Source: Pseudomonadota bacterium (GTDB taxonomy: Bacteria > Myxococcota_A > Polyangia > Polyangiales > Polyangiaceae). From it: a stretch of DNA of 64,000 bases. Below the pieces are notes generated by a model that was not told where the DNA came from, ran no database searches, and worked only from the letters and a program-made list of their open reading frames with translations. A program made the translations under genes and the position numbers. Positions within the stretch are counted from its first letter, which is position 1. The number at the start of each line of letters is the position of its first letter. The stretch is from contig JAEYYX010000063.1 in the NCBI GenBank assembly GCA_023428245.1, forward strand, positions 61,740-125,739, given 5' to 3'. This document shows, in pieces, positions 58,478 to 64,000 of the stretch.

Positions 58478-58529
58478 GAGCTCAGGCGAAGGCTCGGCTG
58501 GGGTCAGTCTTGTGTGATGGACCGGGGCC
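58478..58529 (+). repeat. Single copy of the dispersed repeat seen at 35.3 kb
   Basis: GAGCTCAGGCG at 58478-58488 and GTGATGGACCGGGGCC at 58514-58529 reproduce the core of the repeats at 35317-35570; the 16-mer is identical to 35441-35456. It lies in the 282-bp gap between the coiled-coil gene and tex. Confidence 0.65.
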
Positions 58530-58713
58530 AAAAACGCACGATGGGCGGAGTCCGCACGAGGGCCGAGCTCCGCCCGATCGTCTCCGCTGTCGCGGAACTG
58601 GAAGTGGCGCCACCCTGGGACCATTCGCCCGCGTTGCCCATCCGTAGCCCTTTGTGGGGGGGCGAGGTGAGGGAGGTGCGGACTTCGTTCCCGGCCGTGG
58701 GAGGGACCGCGCT

Positions 58714-61137
<2,424 letters not shown>

Positions 61138-61227
61138 GGGTCCCGCATGGAAGGGAAAATCTGTACGTCTGTCCAGGCCCCAGCGGGTCCCGGCGGCCTC
61201 GCAGCGGGCCGAGGGGCCCAGGACGCC

Positions 61228-62319
61228 TTATTCAGGTCCGCGGTTCACGTTGAAGCGGCGCGCCACGTAGATGCGGCTCCATTCCGTCGAGGCGAAGCCG
61301 AGGGGCTCAGGAGCCTTCTCGTACTCGGGTTTCGCACCGCTCAGACAAGTCAGCGCCACGAAGGGATCGAGGCGTCGGGCGCGCGTGAGTTGGTTCGACT
61401 TGGGGCGGAAGCCTGCTGGGTCGAGGCAGCTCTCATGAATTCTTTCCGCGAACTCGGCAGCGGCGGGGGAGTCACTCTGGTCGGCCCCGAGGTGACGCTC
61501 GTCCATCGCGCTCCGCATGTTCTTCTGAACGATGAGCTCGAGGTGGAGATGCGGTTGGATTTCCGCGCCGCGAGCGTTGCCGGTCTTGCCGATGGTGCCG
61601 ACGCGCTGTCCGCGCTCCACTTCAATCCACTTCCCCTTCGGCAAGTCCGTTTCCTGGAGGTGCGCGTAGAAGAAAGAGACCCAAGGCTCCGGTCCGCGCC
61701 CGGCCCAGAGGCCTTCAGGAACGGGACAAATCACCTGGACAGCGTTGCCGAAGCTGCGGCTCACACTGGCGAGGGCTTTGCCTGTGCAGGCGGCGAAAGT
61801 GGGCGTCCCGATGGGAGCGAGAAGGTCGATACCATTGTGCTCACCGTGGAAACGGGGGGCGCGGAAGGAGCCGTCGCCGCTCTTGTCCCGGCGGAAACCG
61901 TGGTCGACGGGGAGGACGTAGCTCCAGGGCGTCTCCCGGGACCAGGAGCCCGGCGCCTTCTTGGCGAGCTCGGGGGAAGGGGGCATGAGCACCGGCACCA
62001 TCCCGGGATCGCTGTCCCCCTTGGAGATCATGCCGCAGGCGATGGTGGCACCGGCGATGAGCACTGAGGGCAGAAACCGTCCGGCTCGGAGGAGCAGCTT
62101 GTTCTGTGCGCCAGGAGCGAAAAACTCGCGAGAGGGCGCGTTAGAGGCGAAAAGGGCTCGCTCCAGGCGAAATTTCGCGAGTCGTGCGTGGCCCCAGAGG
62201 GCGCGCAGGACAAAGAGAGGGTTCGACGGAGCGGCGAGAAGAACACTCCCCGGACGAGCTCTCACCCCCAGCTCCGGGCCGAGGGGCGCGCGCTCAGGGC
62301 GCTCAGGACGGCGGACCAT
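61228..62319 (-). CDS. M23-family metallopeptidase
   Basis: A 363-residue protein with an LytM/M23 peptidase domain near the C-terminus: EHNGIDLLAPIGTPTFAA (zinc His and Asp), VSFFYAHLQE and PHLHLELIV (second His pair). These residues are intact, so it may cleave peptidoglycan crosslinks. The N-terminus is long and Arg/Pro-rich with a hydrophobic stretch (FLPSVLIAGATIACGMI, about residue 85) that is probably a membrane anchor or lipobox-like (IAC). AAGGA lies 6 nt before ATG 62319. It follows tex on the minus strand in transcription order before it. Confidence 0.82.
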   Translation of the reverse strand: MVRRPERPERAPLGPELGVRARPGSVLLAAPSNPLFVLRALWGHARLAKFRLERALFASNAPSREFFAPGAQNKLLLRAGRFLPSVLIAGATIACGMISKGDSDPGMVPVLMPPSPELAKKAPGSWSRETPWSYVLPVDHGFRRDKSGDGSFRAPRFHGEHNGIDLLAPIGTPTFAACTGKALASVSRSFGNAVQVICPVPEGLWAGRGPEPWVSFFYAHLQETDLPKGKWIEVERGQRVGTIGKTGNARGAEIQPHLHLELIVQKNMRSAMDERHLGADQSDSPAAAEFAERIHESCLDPAGFRPKSNQLTRARRLDPFVALTCLSGAKPEYEKAPEPLGFASTEWSRIYVARRFNVNRGPE

Positions 62320-62656
62320 GGAAATCCTTTTCCACAGCACTGCCGGTTCGGGAAAGTTTTCGCCAGTCTCTTTGACGGAGCCCTTCGAGTCTGATAGCTG
62401 AAGAGGAGTTCGATGAACGCTTCTCTCATCAAGTGGAACGCCGTAGCCGCCCGTAAGAATGGTGCGCGCTCGGGGTCCATCTGCTGAAAGAAGTCAGAAA
62501 TTTTCGCAGAAACCCCGCCGGACCAAAGAGGGCGGGGTGGTCGAAAAGAAAGAGACGATCCCGCTCACGAGGCCCGGAAAACGCCGGAAGTGTTCCTCCT
62601 CCCATGAGCTCGCTCACGTGAGATAAGGCGCAGCCGGTCAGCCGAGTCCCCGAGCC
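62320..62656. other. Divergent intergenic region upstream of the MFS gene
   Basis: 337 bp, divergent promoters assumed. The only notable element is the palindrome CTCACGTGAG at 62613-62622, 35 bp before the MFS start. I see no gene here. Confidence 0.4.
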
Positions 62657-63877
62657 ATGACCCCTACGAGCCCTTCTCCTTCCCCTGATACTTCGGGCGA
62701 TCCATCGTCCGATCGGCTCTTCTCGCCGTCCTTCGTGCGGCTTCTGTTCGTGCAGATGCTGTTCGGTCTTTCGTACTCGACGTTCCTGCTCATGCCGAAG
62801 TACCTCCGGCTCGAGCTCGGCGCGACGGCGACGGAGATTGGACGCGTCTCCGGCGCCGCGACGATCGCCGCGGCCGTCATCGCACCCTTCGTCGGTTCGC
62901 TTACGCTCAGGTTCTCGCGGCGCAAGGTGCTGGTGGTCGCGCTCTGTTTCGAGGCCCTGGGCGCCTTCGGCTTCTGTCTGGCGACGGAGGTCGGGCCCTT
63001 CGTCTATCTGCTCCGGGCTCTGCAGGGCATCGCCTGGGTCATGGTGTTCAACGTCACAGCGACCATGGCGGCGGACGTCGTTCCGCAGGCGCGCATGGCG
63101 CAGGCGATTGGCTATCTCGGTACGGCCATGCTCGCGACGAACGCGCTCGCGCCCGCGGTCGCTGAGCCTGCTTCGGTGCACTTCGGCTATGTCCCTGTGT
63201 TTCTTGTCGCCGGCTGTTTGGTCGGGGTTTCGCTTCTGAACCTGATCCCGCTCCGCGTCGAAGGCGCGAGGGGCCTGGGTATCTCGCACACGCGAGAAGA
63301 GCGCAGAGCGCTCTTTAGCGTTCCGACGCTCTCGATCCACTACGGGTCGCTCCTGCTCGGCGCGGGCATCGGCGCCATGTTCACCTACGTCCAGCCCTAC
63401 GCGATCGAGCGCGGCGCGACGGTGGTCGGCCCCTTCTTCTTTGGGTACGTCGGCGCTGCTGTTTTCGTGCGCGTCGGTTTCGCGCGGCTCGCCGATTCCG
63501 TCGGCCCTGCGCGCGTCTTGCTCTTTGCGCAGGTTCTCTACGCGCTCACGGTCGGCGCAGCTGCGTTCCTCCAGCCGAGCTGGCTCGTCTTCCTCGGCAT
63601 CGGCCTCGGTGTGAGTCACGGCTTCGCGTACCCGGCGCTCACCGCGGCGGGCTTCTCGGGCGTGCCGCGGACGCTCCGGGGGCACTTCATGAGCGGCTAC
63701 ACGTTCGCCTTCAACTTGGGCTTTGCTCTCACGGTCATGACCCTCGGCCCGGTTGTCGATCGCTTCGGTTACACAGCGCTCTTCGTCACCTCGTCGCTGC
63801 TCATCGCAACCGGCGTGCCCATCACCTACTTCACCCACTGCGCTCCGCGCCCTCGCGCGACGCTGCGTCCTTCCTGA
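62657..63877 (+). CDS. Major facilitator superfamily transporter
   Basis: A 406-residue MFS protein with about 12 membrane segments after a short Ser/Pro-rich N-terminus. Features include LLFVQMLFGLSYSTFLLMP, the loop-2 region RFSRRKVLVVALCFEALG, LLRALQGIAWVMVFNVTATMAADVVPQ and the second-half loop FARLADSVGPARVLLFAQV. The substrate is unknown; family relatives include drug and metabolite exporters. ATG 62657. A perfect GCCCTCGAGGGC palindrome lies at 63901-63912, 24 bp after the stop. Confidence 0.9.
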   Translation: MTPTSPSPSPDTSGDPSSDRLFSPSFVRLLFVQMLFGLSYSTFLLMPKYLRLELGATATEIGRVSGAATIAAAVIAPFVGSLTLRFSRRKVLVVALCFEALGAFGFCLATEVGPFVYLLRALQGIAWVMVFNVTATMAADVVPQARMAQAIGYLGTAMLATNALAPAVAEPASVHFGYVPVFLVAGCLVGVSLLNLIPLRVEGARGLGISHTREERRALFSVPTLSIHYGSLLLGAGIGAMFTYVQPYAIERGATVVGPFFFGYVGAAVFVRVGFARLADSVGPARVLLFAQVLYALTVGAAAFLQPSWLVFLGIGLGVSHGFAYPALTAAGFSGVPRTLRGHFMSGYTFAFNLGFALTVMTLGPVVDRFGYTALFVTSSLLIATGVPITYFTHCAPRPRATLRPS

Positions 63878-64000
63878 TCGTGAGTGTCAGGACAGGGCTC
63901 GCCCTCGAGGGCTCGTGAGTGGCGGCGACGTAAATTCAACCGAGCCTTTGTCTGAGCCCGCCTCCGCCCACTTAAAAAAAAAGCGCGGCGCGCGGAAGCG

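Noticed and set aside
62429..63838. 469-residue minus-strand frame opposite the MFS gene
   Set aside because: Glu/Arg-rich antisense shadow; MFS frame has clear membrane segments.

Overview
This is high-GC DNA from a member of the Myxococcota, probably the Polyangia. The main evidence is the style of its surface proteins. Lipoproteins carry long Gly/Ser/Thr-rich linkers directly after the lipobox, a GH10 xylanase ends in a MYXO-CTERM-like sorting tail, and there is a Hanks-type Ser/Thr kinase and a DUF1592/DUF1552 pair. GTG and TTG starts are common. I see no rRNA, tRNA, CRISPR array, phage or insertion sequence. The gene content is chromosomal, with one accessory-looking stretch at about 34.8-47 kb.

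Layout. 0-5 kb: a sugar-dehydrogenase-like lipoprotein, a YkgJ-type cysteine-cluster protein, a TetR regulator divergent from a metallo-beta-lactamase-fold hydrolase across a highly symmetric operator, and SlyD. 5-11.3 kb: a tight operon of HAD-IB phosphatase, LarA-like protein and a fatty acyl-CoA reductase fused to a degenerate adenylation domain, followed by a glutaredoxin/A-type-carrier-like/rhodanese fusion. 11.3-14.4 kb: a Ser/Thr kinase and a SprT/DUF2786 protein. 14.5-22.2 kb: housekeeping genes (maeB, S1 protein, RluA-type synthase, pterin dehydratase, nadE, enoyl-CoA hydratase). 22.4-27.2 kb: a secreted protein, pgm and two divergent cell-wall lipoproteins. 27.1-34.8 kb: mutH divergent from uvrA, an APC permease and a DUF3516 helicase that ends in a tandem 43-bp repeat.

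34.8-47 kb is the most unusual region. It holds dispersed and tandem repeats, a 33-residue basic protein, two paralogous CE1-like secreted esterases, the DUF1592/DUF1552 pair, a Cu/Zn superoxide dismutase lipoprotein, a GH10 xylanase and a pectate lyase. This looks like a plant-cell-wall deconstruction locus. Three of its genes (both esterases and the xylanase) have the same upstream inverted repeat, GGGGA-N8-TCCCC with an A/T-tract centre, and a weaker copy lies between DUF1592 and DUF1552. I propose this as the operator of an undescribed regulon.

47-64 kb: an AI-2E family transporter, an N-formylglutamate amidohydrolase-like protein, truD, leuB, small membrane proteins, pgl and zwf, a run of poorly conserved lipoproteins (one frameshifted), a Uma2 family protein, tex, an M23 peptidase and an MFS transporter. 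All assignments were made by eye from motifs; no database search was possible.
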